Assembly: GCA_019314375.1 (NCBI GenBank)
Contig: JAFCZJ010000059.1
Coordinates: 1-45,603, forward strand
Direction: 5' to 3'
DNA: 45,603 nucleotides
Source of the DNA: Deltaproteobacteria bacterium
GTDB lineage: Bacteria > Myxococcota > B64-G9
Part shown: positions 34,173 through 43,828 of the stretch, one piece after another
How positions within the stretch are numbered: position 1 is the stretch's first letter
Layout of the letters: every line of letters begins with the position of its first letter
The notes under the pieces: generated by a model
Seen by the model: only the letters and a program-made list of their open reading frames with translations
Database searches by the model: none
What the model was told of the DNA's origin: nothing
Made by a program: the position numbers and the translations under genes

Positions 34173-35510
34173 TCAGAGGAATCGAGTATACTGCTCAATA
34201 AGCTGATTGATAAGTTCCGGCATGGTCAAGCCGTTGCGCTCAGCGATAACCCGCAACATCTCGTACTGCCCACGCTCGATCTCCACCTGCAAGGACAGGT
34301 GTCCTTCTTTTTCCGCCAAAAGCTCCGCCACAAGCGGGTCCGCATCCAACTTCTCTTCTGACTTTTTCTTGCGGTCGGAGGACTCACCGGCCACGTCTTT
34401 TTCAGCGGGGGCCGGGCTTGCCTCCGAGCCGCTGGGCAGCCTTGGCTGCACCCGGGTATCGTCAGTCGAAGCCTGTCCCGTCGGGTCCACCACCACGGAG
34501 GCCGTCGCTTCTCGCTCGCCATCATCGTCACCTGCGGCATCAATTATGGCTTGGCGTTCGGCCTCGGATAAGCGTTTTTCTTCCTTGCGTATCTCCTCAG
34601 AGAACAGCTGCCGCAAGAAATTAGACAGGTGAATGTTGGAGGGATTGAAAGCCAGCTTGGACATGAACTGGTTGATGTCGAACTGCATTTCCCAAGCGGA
34701 CTGATAGCGCTCCTGCCGGTTGCGCCGCAGGGACTTCATGATCAGGGCTTCCACCGGCTCGGGCAAATCGTCTTTGAAATAACTGGGCGGATAGATCTTG
34801 CCCTCCACCACGTTGCGCAAAACCTCCGCATCCTCGCCCTGGCCGAAAAGGCGATGGCCCGTTACCCACTCGTAAAGCACCACACCAAACGAGAAAATAT
34901 CCGATCGCTGATCCAGATTTTTACCCTTGATCTGCTCCGGGCTCATATAGCCAAGCTTGCCCTTGATCTCGCCCGCCCGGGTGTCGGAGGTCATGTTCTC
35001 GGCTTTGGCGATGCCGAAGTCCAAAAGCTTCACCTCGCCGTCAAAGCTCAGGATGACGTTTTCCGGCGTCACATCCCGATGCACCACGTTCAAGGGATTC
35101 CCATTGTCGTCCTTCTTGCGGTGTGCGTAGTAGAGGCCTTCCAGGATCTCGCGGGCCACCAGCAAGGAGTACTCTAAGGGGAATGGGATTTTGCGCCGCT
35201 CGGCCTTGCGTACAACGGCCCGCATATCCCGGCCGCGGACGTACTCCATGGCGATAAAAAAACTACTGCCGATGCGGCCCAAGTCATAAATCTGGCCGAT
35301 GTTGGAGTGGTTCAACTGGGCCGCAAGCTTGGCCTCGTTCAAAAACATATTAACGAAAGTTTCCTTGCTGGACAGATTGGGCCGAATGCGCTTAATCACG
35401 ATCTTTCGCGAAAAACCCTGCATCCCTTCCTGCTGGGCGACAAAGATCTCAGCCATGCCGCCCACGGCGATGCGATACAACAAACGATATTTACCAAAAC
35501 GTTCAGCCAA
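34173..35510 (-). CDS. Eukaryotic-like Ser/Thr protein kinase
   Basis: The frame contains no ATG before the Gly-rich loop. TTG 35510 is chosen because GAGG lies about 9 bases upstream and the product then opens MAERFGKYRLLYRIAVGGMAE... as typical myxobacterial kinases do; a frame up to 35570 is possible. The 445-residue product has the P-loop-like IAVGGMAEIFVA, the catalytic Lys in KIVIKRI, HRDVTPENVIL (canonical HRDLKPEN with Thr for Lys), DFGIAKA and GYMSPEQIKG. An acidic, low-complexity linker follows residue 310, and the last 45 residues look like a ribbon-helix-helix-type segment (LSLQVEIERGQYEMLRVIAE). No membrane helix was seen, so it is cytoplasmic. It precedes the FG-GAP gene by 16 bases. 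Confidence 0.85.
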   Translation of the reverse strand: MAERFGKYRLLYRIAVGGMAEIFVAQQEGMQGFSRKIVIKRIRPNLSSKETFVNMFLNEAKLAAQLNHSNIGQIYDLGRIGSSFFIAMEYVRGRDMRAVVRKAERRKIPFPLEYSLLVAREILEGLYYAHRKKDDNGNPLNVVHRDVTPENVILSFDGEVKLLDFGIAKAENMTSDTRAGEIKGKLGYMSPEQIKGKNLDQRSDIFSFGVVLYEWVTGHRLFGQGEDAEVLRNVVEGKIYPPSYFKDDLPEPVEALIMKSLRRNRQERYQSAWEMQFDINQFMSKLAFNPSNIHLSNFLRQLFSEEIRKEEKRLSEAERQAIIDAAGDDDGEREATASVVVDPTGQASTDDTRVQPRLPSGSEASPAPAEKDVAGESSDRKKKSEEKLDADPLVAELLAEKEGHLSLQVEIERGQYEMLRVIAERNGLTMPELINQLIEQYTRFL

Positions 35511-35592
35511 AACAGCTTGCCTCGCCTCCACCCCACACCACACCCTAGCATTCAACCCACCCCTGGGCAAAAGGGGCAGTTGGCTTTTGGGC

Positions 35593-38388
35593 CTAATCGC
35601 TGCCCAGATCGCTTACCGAGGCATAGGACGAGTTGCCATACGCTCCAAGATTGACCTGCCCGCCAGAGTCAATCGGCTCTAAGGAATAGTCGTCGCTTGG
35701 ATCCCCCGCGTCCACGCAAGGAGATTGCGCCGCGCTTACATCGCCCGCCCCGAAGGGAAAATGGCCGCAGGTGCTTTGAAGCAAGTATCTGCGGTCGGTG
35801 CTGGAGACAAAAAGCGAATCGACGCTGATTTCACCCACGCCCGCCGACACATTGCCCACGTAATCCGTCCCGGAGGCACTCCAAACATTGTTGTAGGTAT
35901 TGATCACCGAGGCGGTGCCTTCGGCCTCAATGCCGCTGACCAAACTATTGGTGAAGATGTTGTTCCGGAGGATGCTACCCGTGGAAAGATCCGTCGCATA
36001 AAATCCATACTGATTGCTGTCACAGGTGTTGTTCAGCACATGATTCAACATATCCAATGCGGTGTTGACATAGATGCCGTTGATATTCGCATAGGAAATA
36101 TTGTGTGCGATGAGGTTGTCGCTGCAATTGAGATGAACGTAGATTCCGTAGTCGCTCCAGTAAGAACGATTGAAGGTAATTGAGGTATTGTTGATACCAG
36201 TACACAAGTGAATGCTCTGACCATTGCTGTGCGCAACATTGGCATGAATCACGCACTCATCGCTGTCGGGGTAGGCTTGGATTCCGCGACTGCTCGAGAA
36301 AACAGTATTGTAACTCATGTTGATATGGTCGCCGCCCCGCGCCCACACTGAATACCCATAGCAAAACACAACGTTGGACAAGACATTGTTGTAGTCGCTC
36401 GCATTGCCCTCGAACCTGATTCCACCAGACTCAAAATCAAAAACGGCGTTTGACGTCAGCGTGATGTTCGTTCCCTGGTAGAGGACAATGAGCTTATACC
36501 CATCATGAACAGAGCACCCGTTCAAGGGCGTACTCGCGGCGCTCGTATTGAGGGTGATGCCCTCCTGATCAAGCACGTCATGTCCGATGTAACTCACCTC
36601 CACATAATCCAAATCCAACACGCCGCCATCTTCCACCAGCAGGTAGGTGTTGTAGTCGGGATCGGCCGCCCTGATGCGACAGCGCCGGTTGGTCTTGATG
36701 ACCTCCGCCCCCACCGCGTGGCCATCAACAAGGGTCCTGTCCACCGTGATCTCATTTCCGGAAACACCGGTCACAATCAAACCGAGCTCCGCATCATAGC
36801 GAGAAGCCGTCGACGGACCCACGGTCAGAATATCGCCCACGTCGATGCCCTGAACATTCGCCACGGTCAGGGTGTTGGCGGCGCTTGGCGCGGTCAACAC
36901 CGTATACAGTTTATAAACTGCGCCACCTGCCGCCTGATCCTTGTCGGCGTAACGGTCCACTGTGATCACTTGACCGTTGATGCTCTCGATAAAAAAGCCC
37001 TCGACGCCGTCATCGGCACCCACCGTGATGCGCTCCCCTGGTGCCAGGCCCGTGGCATCGACCACGGTGAGACTTCTTGACCCGGCCAAAAAAGCGGACG
37101 AAAGAGAAGTCAGAACAGTGGACGGGCTACAATTGGCCGAAAGCGTTCCGCCGTCACCAACGATTACCCCGTGCTCACCAGTGGCCGAGTTCTGAATCTC
37201 TAAGGTGGACGTATAAAGGGGGTTGTCCTGCATCTCGAGCGTGCCGTCCACCAGAATGTCACCTTCGACCACCATGTTGACGTCAGAGCCGGTTCCCAGC
37301 GTCAAAGTCCCACCGGATTGAACTTCAAAATCCTGACAAGCGCTATCTTCACTGTTACCGGAAAATTCAACATCGGTGCCCGGTGCAATGACCACATCGT
37401 CCGTGGATTCCGGCACGCGATTCCAACTCCAAACAGCGGGGTCGTCCCAGGGCCCTGACGCCACGCTGGTTATCGTGCAGGTCAAACCACTCCCCGCCCC
37501 GGAACAGTCGAGATTGCAATCCCCACATGGGTCCAATCCCCCATCATCGCAAACTTCGGTCCCTTCGAAAGTGCCATCGCCGCAAATTTGAACACCCAGG
37601 CAACCCGGCAAACAGCCAAATTCCCCACCATCATTGACTGTATCATCACAAACTTCAGTCCCCTCGAGCCAGCCATTGCCGCAAGTCTGAAGCGTCAAAC
37701 AACCGTTCACGCACTCGCCTTCCCCTCCATCGTTGTCCCCATCATCACAAAACTCGCTTTCGGGACAAATCGCCCCATCGCCGCATACGGCCACAGTCCC
37801 CGCCCCGGAACAATCCGCATTGCAAGTCCCGCAATCGTCGGCATATCCGTCATCGCAGATCTCGGTTTCAGGACAAATCACTCCATCGCCACAGGAGGAT
37901 CCACTTCCCGACCCGGAACAGTCCGCATTGCAAGTCCCACAATCGTCAACGTAGCCGTCATCGCAGACCTCGGGATCCTCACGGATGCCGTTTCCACAAC
38001 CTATGGTCGGTGCACAAACGCTTGGCGCCTGGTCATCACATGTCCAGCCGAATTCTATTTGGCAAGCAGCACTACAGCCGTCACCTGAGTCCGAATTGCT
38101 ATCATCACAAGTTTCGAGTGCCTCAATAACGCCGTTGCCACAAACGACGAAAGGGATGCAATGGCAGGGCTCTTCACCATCACAGGCCCATCCGGCCTCT
38201 ATGCGACAAGCATCACTACAGCCGTCACCTGAGTCCGTATTGCCATCGTCGCAAAGCTCGGGTGACTCGACGATGCCGTTGCCGCAAACGGCGTCTTCTT
38301 CTGAAGGCAAATCACCATAACGACCGCAGGCGAAGGAAAACAGAGCACCAAGAACAAGCACGATCGCTATTCGAGCGGCATTTTTCAT
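35593..38388 (-). CDS. Surface lipoprotein with DUF4215 Cys-rich repeats, G8-like domain and beta-helix
   Basis: The 931-residue product has a signal peptide with lipobox FSFAC. Residues about 35-300 hold seven DUF4215-type modules ([18 protein letters not shown] and similar), the myxococcal Cys-rich repeat. Next comes a G8-like strand domain ([15 protein letters not shown] through DVEFSGNS, near 310-400). A long right-handed beta-helix follows ([18 protein letters not shown] and many N-x-S/N-x-I-type rungs, near 560-850) and ends with VNLGAYGN. G8 plus beta-helix also occurs in animal CEMIP/PKHD1 proteins. It probably binds or processes extracellular polysaccharide or acts as an adhesin. The kinase gene follows on the same strand. 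Confidence 0.8.
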   Translation of the reverse strand: MKNAARIAIVLVLGALFSFACGRYGDLPSEEDAVCGNGIVESPELCDDGNTDSGDGCSDACRIEAGWACDGEEPCHCIPFVVCGNGVIEALETCDDSNSDSGDGCSAACQIEFGWTCDDQAPSVCAPTIGCGNGIREDPEVCDDGYVDDCGTCNADCSGSGSGSSCGDGVICPETEICDDGYADDCGTCNADCSGAGTVAVCGDGAICPESEFCDDGDNDGGEGECVNGCLTLQTCGNGWLEGTEVCDDTVNDGGEFGCLPGCLGVQICGDGTFEGTEVCDDGGLDPCGDCNLDCSGAGSGLTCTITSVASGPWDDPAVWSWNRVPESTDDVVIAPGTDVEFSGNSEDSACQDFEVQSGGTLTLGTGSDVNMVVEGDILVDGTLEMQDNPLYTSTLEIQNSATGEHGVIVGDGGTLSANCSPSTVLTSLSSAFLAGSRSLTVVDATGLAPGERITVGADDGVEGFFIESINGQVITVDRYADKDQAAGGAVYKLYTVLTAPSAANTLTVANVQGIDVGDILTVGPSTASRYDAELGLIVTGVSGNEITVDRTLVDGHAVGAEVIKTNRRCRIRAADPDYNTYLLVEDGGVLDLDYVEVSYIGHDVLDQEGITLNTSAASTPLNGCSVHDGYKLIVLYQGTNITLTSNAVFDFESGGIRFEGNASDYNNVLSNVVFCYGYSVWARGGDHINMSYNTVFSSSRGIQAYPDSDECVIHANVAHSNGQSIHLCTGINNTSITFNRSYWSDYGIYVHLNCSDNLIAHNISYANINGIYVNTALDMLNHVLNNTCDSNQYGFYATDLSTGSILRNNIFTNSLVSGIEAEGTASVINTYNNVWSASGTDYVGNVSAGVGEISVDSLFVSSTDRRYLLQSTCGHFPFGAGDVSAAQSPCVDAGDPSDDYSLEPIDSGGQVNLGAYGNSSYASVSDLGSD

Positions 38389-38460
38389 AGGGCATTATAC
38401 CACAGAACCCGATGAAACTCTTGGCCCGCCATGGCGAGAGTATCTAGTAATGCCTGGGAC

Positions 38461-40317
38461 TTAGAGGGTTTCCAGCTCGCTCTCTTTGGGCAGAGAATAA
38501 AGGATGCTTTCCCATGGCTGGCGATAGAGGCCTTCTTTGATACGCTTTTGGTCCATGAAGTGCCCGATGAGCCCGATGGTCCGGCCCAGCACGAAGAGCC
38601 CGTTCAGCCCGCCGTTGGCGATGATCTCCTCAAGCTCTTCCTTGGCGAAACCCAATTCGGTCATCAGGTCCAAAAAGAGGATACCGATGCAGCCGTCCAC
38701 GTTCAGAATCAAAGTATCTTTCTTCTTCGTGGTGATGGCCTCCACCTGCAGCACATAGTCCAGATATGGGGTCTTCTTGAATTTTCGCTTTGCATAGTCC
38801 TTCAAGAGCTCCACCCGCTTGTCCGGATTACGCAAGCTCTTGACCCGATGGCCGATGCCCTGAATGTTGGTGCCCTTGGCCTTCATCTTGATCACGAAAT
38901 CCGCCGGGCTCAATCCCTCATCCACAGCGCCCTTGATCATCTCGGCCGCACCGGAAACCGCGCCGCCGAATCGGGGGCCGATGGTCAGCACCCCGGAGGC
39001 CACGGCGCTCATCAAATCCCTGCCCGCTCGGGCTGTGACGATTGCGTTGTGGGCACCGGAGACAGCCGGACCGTGGTCGGCGGTCAGAATCAAAACCAAC
39101 TCGATGAAGTCGGTGGCGAACTTGGGCAACTTCTTCTTGAACCAAAGCAGACCGATGACGCCGCCGATGCTGCCGCCGCCCTCGATGAAGCGACTGATGG
39201 GCACACCGGCGTACAGCAACTCTTCGCCCGAGTCGTCGGCGATGGTGGTGACCACCTCGGTCTTGCGCCGCACCAGACCCTCGGAGCGGGCGGCGGCGAA
39301 GTCGCTGGGCACGGGGGGCGGAGCCACCTCGGTCACCGGCTTGATCTTGCCGGATTCGACCAGCTCGTCGTAGGCCTTCTTGACGGCCAAGCCGAAATCA
39401 TCGAAAGACTGTGGCACTCGGGCACCCGCATCACGCAAAGCCTTGTTCTTGGCATCGGCGCTCTCATCGGCGGAGTCTGCCTTGGCACCGGCGTGGCCGA
39501 ACTGGATGGAAGCGGGCAAAATCTTGGCACAAGTGCCGGTGACCCAGGCCACCACGGGTTTTGTGATCTTGCCCTCTTTCAAGGCATCGACGATCTTGTA
39601 TTCCTCGAGACCGCCCAGTTCGCCCAGGACCACGATCATGCCGATGTTGGGGTTGGCCTCATAGCGAATGATGTGTTCGAAAAGAGTCGACCCGGGAAAG
39701 CTGTCGCCGCCGATGGCGATGCCTTCGCAAAGACCGTCCGTGTTTCTGGCAATGATGTTGTAGGCCTCGTTGGACATACCGCCTGACTTGCTGACAAAAC
39801 CCACATGGCCCTGCCTGTGCAACTTGCTCTCCAGAATATTCTCCAAGGTGCCGCCGGTGTTGGCGATCTTAAAAGCACCGGCCACAATACCACCCACGGT
39901 GGCGGGCCCGATGACGGTTTTTCCCGTCTCCAGAGCCTTCTTGCGGATCCCTCGGGCTCGACGCTCGGGGATGCCCTCCGCGATGATGACCAGGGTTCGG
40001 ATGCTCTTTTCCTCCATGGCCTTCATCGAACTACGGTAAGCCGACCGGAAAGAGGCGAAATTGATCAGCACGTCCGCCTCGGGGTGAAGCTCACAGGCCT
40101 TGCGGGTGGTACGGTACATGGGTATGAGAATTTCTTTTTCTCCCCAGAAAACCTTGTGCCAACCGTCCTTGTTTTCGTTGATCACGGCGACCACGCTGGG
40201 CTTATCTCGTCCACAAGCGCGGTCGAAATCCAACATGCGCTGGATGGCGTTGACCTGCAGGCCGAAAATAATGGAGGTCGTATCCCGGTTGAACAATTCG
40301 TATTTCTTGGTGGGCAT
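38461..40317 (-). CDS. aclA: ATP-citrate lyase, large subunit (Chlorobium AclA type)
   Basis: The 618-residue product starts at ATG 40317, one base after the aclB stop codon; a longer frame extends into aclB and is rejected. The N-terminal part is succinyl-CoA-synthetase-alpha-like, with the phosphohistidine motif GHAGAKADSAD near residue 275. The C-terminal part is citrate-synthase-like, with GPAVSGAHNAIVTARAGRDL near 420 and the ligand segment GIGHRVKSLRNPDKRV near 500. The length agrees with AclA of Chlorobium. With AclB it cleaves citrate, using ATP and CoA, to acetyl-CoA and oxaloacetate. It is the last gene of the acn-aclB-aclA operon. The identification is strong. Confidence 0.95.
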   Translation of the reverse strand: MPTKKYELFNRDTTSIIFGLQVNAIQRMLDFDRACGRDKPSVVAVINENKDGWHKVFWGEKEILIPMYRTTRKACELHPEADVLINFASFRSAYRSSMKAMEEKSIRTLVIIAEGIPERRARGIRKKALETGKTVIGPATVGGIVAGAFKIANTGGTLENILESKLHRQGHVGFVSKSGGMSNEAYNIIARNTDGLCEGIAIGGDSFPGSTLFEHIIRYEANPNIGMIVVLGELGGLEEYKIVDALKEGKITKPVVAWVTGTCAKILPASIQFGHAGAKADSADESADAKNKALRDAGARVPQSFDDFGLAVKKAYDELVESGKIKPVTEVAPPPVPSDFAAARSEGLVRRKTEVVTTIADDSGEELLYAGVPISRFIEGGGSIGGVIGLLWFKKKLPKFATDFIELVLILTADHGPAVSGAHNAIVTARAGRDLMSAVASGVLTIGPRFGGAVSGAAEMIKGAVDEGLSPADFVIKMKAKGTNIQGIGHRVKSLRNPDKRVELLKDYAKRKFKKTPYLDYVLQVEAITTKKKDTLILNVDGCIGILFLDLMTELGFAKEELEEIIANGGLNGLFVLGRTIGLIGHFMDQKRIKEGLYRQPWESILYSLPKESELETL

Positions 40318-40318
40318 C

Positions 40319-41578
40319 TCAGTTCCTCTCTTTCGCCAACGCGTCGGAGACGATTTTGGTGATGTGGGCTTCGGGACCAAAAACCTTAACGGGCACGCCT
40401 GTCTTCTCGCCCAGGGCGCGCATACGCTCCAGGCCGACCTTGTAATTGGGGCCTCCACGACGCACGAACACTTCCACGCCCACTTCCTTCAGCTTCTCGG
40501 CGTATTCCTCGAGTGCCCGAATGATACCGCCAAAGGTCTTGGCCACGTCGGTGAAGTTGGCGATGCCGCCGCCGATAAGCAGGTACTTGGCGCGTCCCTT
40601 GGGGTCCTTCTCGCGAGTCATGAGGTCCAGGATGGTCTTGGCGTATTGATAGGTAGTCTCGGCGTTGGGGTTGCCCGAGTACTCACCATAGTTGGCCATC
40701 TCTTCGCAAAAACCCAAATCCGAAATGGTGTCCGCGTAAATGACCGAAGCACCGCCGCCAGCCACCATGGTCCAGATATTGCCCTTGGGGTTCAGCACGC
40801 TGAGCTTCAAAGATGCGCCCGTCTTGGAATCCAAGTCGTTGACGAAGGCCTCTTCAGGCGAGAAGCTACGACCGAAGGGGATCGGAAATTCCAGGTTGCC
40901 CCAAACCTCTTGGCATTCGAACTCCGCCGTGTCATCCAGCTTGGCCACCGCATCCAGGGGCAGTACCTTGCCGTCGACTATGGTGAAGGGGTTGATCTCC
41001 AGGTAGGAAAACTGGCCTTTCACGAAAACCTCGTAGAGCTTCATCATGAAATCGCCGATGAGCTCTTGATCTTCCTTATCGAAGTGCTTGGCCACTTCGA
41101 CGTCCACGGCGGTCCGAGTCAGGAAAGTAGCCACGGGCACCGACAAAGAGCCCACCTGATCCCAGCATTCCTCCACATTGACACCGCCGGCCTTAGATAA
41201 ATTAATGGTGTCGCCCTCGGGGCCGACCCGCATGGCCACGTAATACTCGGCCTCGTGGGGCACGAAGGGCTCGACGAGGAAATGACTGAGCGTGCCCTTG
41301 ATCTCGCCGACTTCGACTTCCTTGTTCATGCGTTCTTCGATCCATTTCGTGGCCTCAGCCCAGCTCTTGTCCACTGCGATGAGCCCATGCTTGCCACGCT
41401 TGCCGAAAAGCTGATCCGGCTTGACCACCAGGCGCTTTTTGCCCAGCCAGGGCTTTTCCTTGAGCAAATCCTTGGTCTTGGTCTCCGGCCCCACGAGCGC
41501 CACTTCGCCCGCATAGGCAGAAAGCGCCTTGGACAGGATTCTCTTGGCGTCATATTCACGAATGCCTTTTCTGGCCAT
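40319..41578 (-). CDS. aclB: ATP-citrate lyase, small subunit (Chlorobium AclB type)
   Basis: The 419-residue product (MARKGIREYDAKRILSKAL) matches the ATP-grasp half of ATP-citrate lyase. Motifs include KRLVVKPDQLFGKRGKHGLI near residue 51 and VGPEGDTINLSKAGGVNVEE near 122. Succinyl-CoA-synthetase-beta-like segments FSYLEINPF and ASVIYADTISDLGF follow. It binds ATP and helps form citryl-phosphate. The gene lies 31 bases after the aconitase stop and one base before aclA, and the order aclB-aclA is the same as in green sulfur bacteria. The distribution of this enzyme is patchy in bacteria and marks the reductive TCA cycle in autotrophs; it is not proof of autotrophy. Confidence 0.95.
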   Translation of the reverse strand: MARKGIREYDAKRILSKALSAYAGEVALVGPETKTKDLLKEKPWLGKKRLVVKPDQLFGKRGKHGLIAVDKSWAEATKWIEERMNKEVEVGEIKGTLSHFLVEPFVPHEAEYYVAMRVGPEGDTINLSKAGGVNVEECWDQVGSLSVPVATFLTRTAVDVEVAKHFDKEDQELIGDFMMKLYEVFVKGQFSYLEINPFTIVDGKVLPLDAVAKLDDTAEFECQEVWGNLEFPIPFGRSFSPEEAFVNDLDSKTGASLKLSVLNPKGNIWTMVAGGGASVIYADTISDLGFCEEMANYGEYSGNPNAETTYQYAKTILDLMTREKDPKGRAKYLLIGGGIANFTDVAKTFGGIIRALEEYAEKLKEVGVEVFVRRGGPNYKVGLERMRALGEKTGVPVKVFGPEAHITKIVSDALAKERN

Positions 41579-41609
41579 CTTGATTTCTCTCCGTTCCCTT
41601 TGAGTGGGT

Positions 41610-43508
41610 TTACTGCGCCATTTTCTTGGTGTAAGCCAGAAGCCCGCCCGCCTTAAGCATTTCCACCTGCCGCTCGGTAACGATGGGCGTGGCCGGAATC
41701 TCGGTTTTCTTGGTCATGTTGCGCACGAGCAACTTTTTATCATGAGCCAAATTGGAGATATCGATCTCCAATTCATCCGCCAAATCTATCTGGGCGGTGT
41801 CGCATTCGATGGGCAGGATGCCGGTGTTGATCAGGTTGGCGCAGTGGATGCGTGCGAAGGTCTTGGCCAAAACCGCCTTGATACCCAGTTGAAAAGGCCC
41901 CAGGGCCGCGTGCTCTCGCGAGGAACCCTGCCCGTAGTTGTCGCCGCCGATGATGAAGCCACCCTGCATTTCCACCGCTCGACCAGGGAATGTCTTGTCT
42001 TCGTAATAGAAAACGAACTTGGAAATCTCCGGCAGGTTGGAACGCAGGTGCTGGGTCAAAGGCCCGGCCGGCAAAATGTCATCGGTCGAAATGCCGTCGC
42101 CCACCTTCAGCAGGACCGATCCCTTGAGCACCCCGGCGGGCGGTGTCTGATTTTTCATGGCCACGATATTGGGGCTGCGGCGAATCTCCACCTCTGGTCC
42201 CTCGGGCTGGAGCAGGAGGAGATCGTCCAACACGTAGTCGGTTTCTTCGAACTGAACCTCGGGCAACTTGCGTGGGTCGGCGATATGGCCGGCCAATGCG
42301 GAGGCAACGGCTGTCTCCACACTGGACAAGGCCAAGAAGCCCTTGTTGGTACCACCGCGCCCAACCCAATTGCGGTTGACCGTACGCAGAGACAGATGGC
42401 CCGTGCCCGGTACGAATCCGACGCCGATGCATGCGTTGCAGCCCGGTTCGATGAACCGCACCCCGGCTTTGATCAAAACTTCGGCGCTGCCATCCGCAAA
42501 AAGCATCTGCTCCACCTGTCGAGATCCAGGAGAAAGAATGCAGTCTAAGGTTTTGGCCACATGTTTGCCGCGCAGCATATCGGCCGCAATGCGCAAGTCC
42601 CGATGGCCGCCGTTGGTGCAGCTGCCGATGACCACCTGGTCCAAATGCGTGCCAGCCACCTCGCCAATGTCTTTGACGTTGTCCGGCATGCCGGTCATGG
42701 CCACCAAGGGCTCGATGCTCGACATGTCCACTTCCAGGACTTCGTCATATACCGCGTCTGGATCGGCCGAAAGCTCGACGAAGTCGCTCTCTCGGCCCTG
42801 CCTCGCCAGAAACTCGCGGGTGATTTGGTCTGAAGGAAAGAGCGAGGAGGTAGCGCCGGTCTCGGCCCCCATGTTGGTGATGGTGGCCCGCTCCGGCACG
42901 GATAAAGTTTTTAATCCTGAGCCCGTGTACTCCAAGACATAGCCCACCCCGCCCTTGACCGAAATCTTGCGCAAGATATGCAGGATCACGTCCTTGGCCG
43001 AAACCCCCCACCCGAGCTTGCCCGTCAACCTGATCTCCATCACCTTGGGCACCTTCATGTAGAAATAACCGCCGCCCATGGCCACGGCTACGTCCATGCC
43101 GCCCGCGCCGATGGCCAACATGCCCAGGCCGCCGCCGGTGGGTGTATGGGAATCAGAGCCCAGCAAGGTTTGCCCCGGAATGCCGTAACGTTCGTAATGT
43201 ACTTGGTGGCAGACCCCATTGCCCGCCTTGGAATAAATGGCCCCAAAGTGAGAGGCCACGGTCTGCAAGAACATGTGATCGTCGGTGGACTCGCCCTTGA
43301 AAGACAAAGAAGTGTGATCGTTGTAGGAGACCACCCGGGAGGCCAGGACCTTCTCGGCACCCAAGGCCTCGAACTCCAACCAAGCCATGGTGCCGGTCGA
43401 GTCCTGGGTCAGGCACTGATCGATAAGCAGACCGATCTCATCTCCTGGCTTTGTAGAACCATCGCCCACGTGTTTTTCGATAATCTTGGCGAATTGTGTC
43501 TTGCCCAT
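41610..43508 (-). CDS. acn: Aconitate hydratase (Aquifex-type, about 630 residues)
   Basis: The 632-residue product starts at ATG 43508 after GAGGTG; an upstream extension in the frame has no start with a ribosome site. The 4Fe-4S ligands are Cys in IGSCTNGG, near 295, and the two Cys of PGCNACIGVG, near 358. The swivel domain has GDNYGQGSSREHAA near 530, whose Ser and Arg belong to the active site. LLGSDSHTPTGGGLGMLAIG near 115 is also conserved. It interconverts citrate and isocitrate. The short length and the lack of the extra domain of AcnA/AcnB point to the Aquifex-type family (TIGR01342). As first gene of the operon it feeds citrate to ATP-citrate lyase, or, in the reverse direction, receives it. 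Confidence 0.93.
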   Translation of the reverse strand: MGKTQFAKIIEKHVGDGSTKPGDEIGLLIDQCLTQDSTGTMAWLEFEALGAEKVLASRVVSYNDHTSLSFKGESTDDHMFLQTVASHFGAIYSKAGNGVCHQVHYERYGIPGQTLLGSDSHTPTGGGLGMLAIGAGGMDVAVAMGGGYFYMKVPKVMEIRLTGKLGWGVSAKDVILHILRKISVKGGVGYVLEYTGSGLKTLSVPERATITNMGAETGATSSLFPSDQITREFLARQGRESDFVELSADPDAVYDEVLEVDMSSIEPLVAMTGMPDNVKDIGEVAGTHLDQVVIGSCTNGGHRDLRIAADMLRGKHVAKTLDCILSPGSRQVEQMLFADGSAEVLIKAGVRFIEPGCNACIGVGFVPGTGHLSLRTVNRNWVGRGGTNKGFLALSSVETAVASALAGHIADPRKLPEVQFEETDYVLDDLLLLQPEGPEVEIRRSPNIVAMKNQTPPAGVLKGSVLLKVGDGISTDDILPAGPLTQHLRSNLPEISKFVFYYEDKTFPGRAVEMQGGFIIGGDNYGQGSSREHAALGPFQLGIKAVLAKTFARIHCANLINTGILPIECDTAQIDLADELEIDISNLAHDKKLLVRNMTKKTEIPATPIVTERQVEMLKAGGLLAYTKKMAQ

Positions 43509-43688
43509 CTTGGCACCTCTTTTGTTGGTCGAGGCCGACATTGGCCTGCGCTCCAGCGGCTTACCTAAAATTGAAAATGAAATTTCGAATAAGGAAACGA
43601 GGATCTGCAGAGGAAAACAGGGACAGAACATCTTTCTGTCAACGATCGCGAAGCACACGATAGGAGCTGATCGAACAGCTCAACTGGC

Positions 43689-43717
43689 CTAGTACTTAAT
43701 GTTCCATCCCTCGTCAA
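43689..43717 (-). promoter_or_regulatory. Candidate promoter of the acn-aclB-aclA operon
   Basis: On the minus strand TTGACG (43717-43712) and TACTAG (43694-43689) are 17 bases apart. The -35 matches five of six positions and the -10 is weak. Start of transcription would be near 43682, leaving a leader of about 170 bases. Confidence 0.35.
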
Positions 43718-43781
43718 GCTCTATCGGCATGTTCCTCAAAAAAAACCCTATCCAGCTGGTTTCTTTGCACATATTCTCTCC

Positions 43782-43810
43782 TTGCCGACCCCTGAAGCCT
43801 GGCGTACGAT
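43782..43810 (+). promoter_or_regulatory. Candidate promoter of ssnA
   Basis: TTGCCG (43782-43787) and TACGAT (43805-43810) have a 17-base spacer. Transcription would start near 43816, just ahead of GGAGG at 43819-43823 and ATG 43829, giving a very short leader. Confidence 0.45.
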
Positions 43811-43828
43811 AAGGCCTTGGAGGAAAAA

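Larger units (their letters stand above)
43509..43828. other. Intergenic control region between acn and ssnA
   Basis: These 320 bases contain no gene. They are more AT-rich than the surrounding coding sequence and serve as a divergent promoter region: the acn operon reads left, ssnA reads right. Candidate promoters are annotated separately. The long untranslated leader of acn (up to about 170 bases) could hold a regulatory RNA, but no riboswitch class was recognised. Confidence 0.6.

Noticed and set aside
38401..38460. Terminator after aclA
   Set aside because: The only stem (ACTCT with CGCC/GGCG and a bulge) is interrupted and lacks a T-tract.
38431..39786. Plus-strand frame of 451 codons opposite aclA
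   Set aside because: It is antisense to a firmly identified enzyme and has no start signal or known domain.
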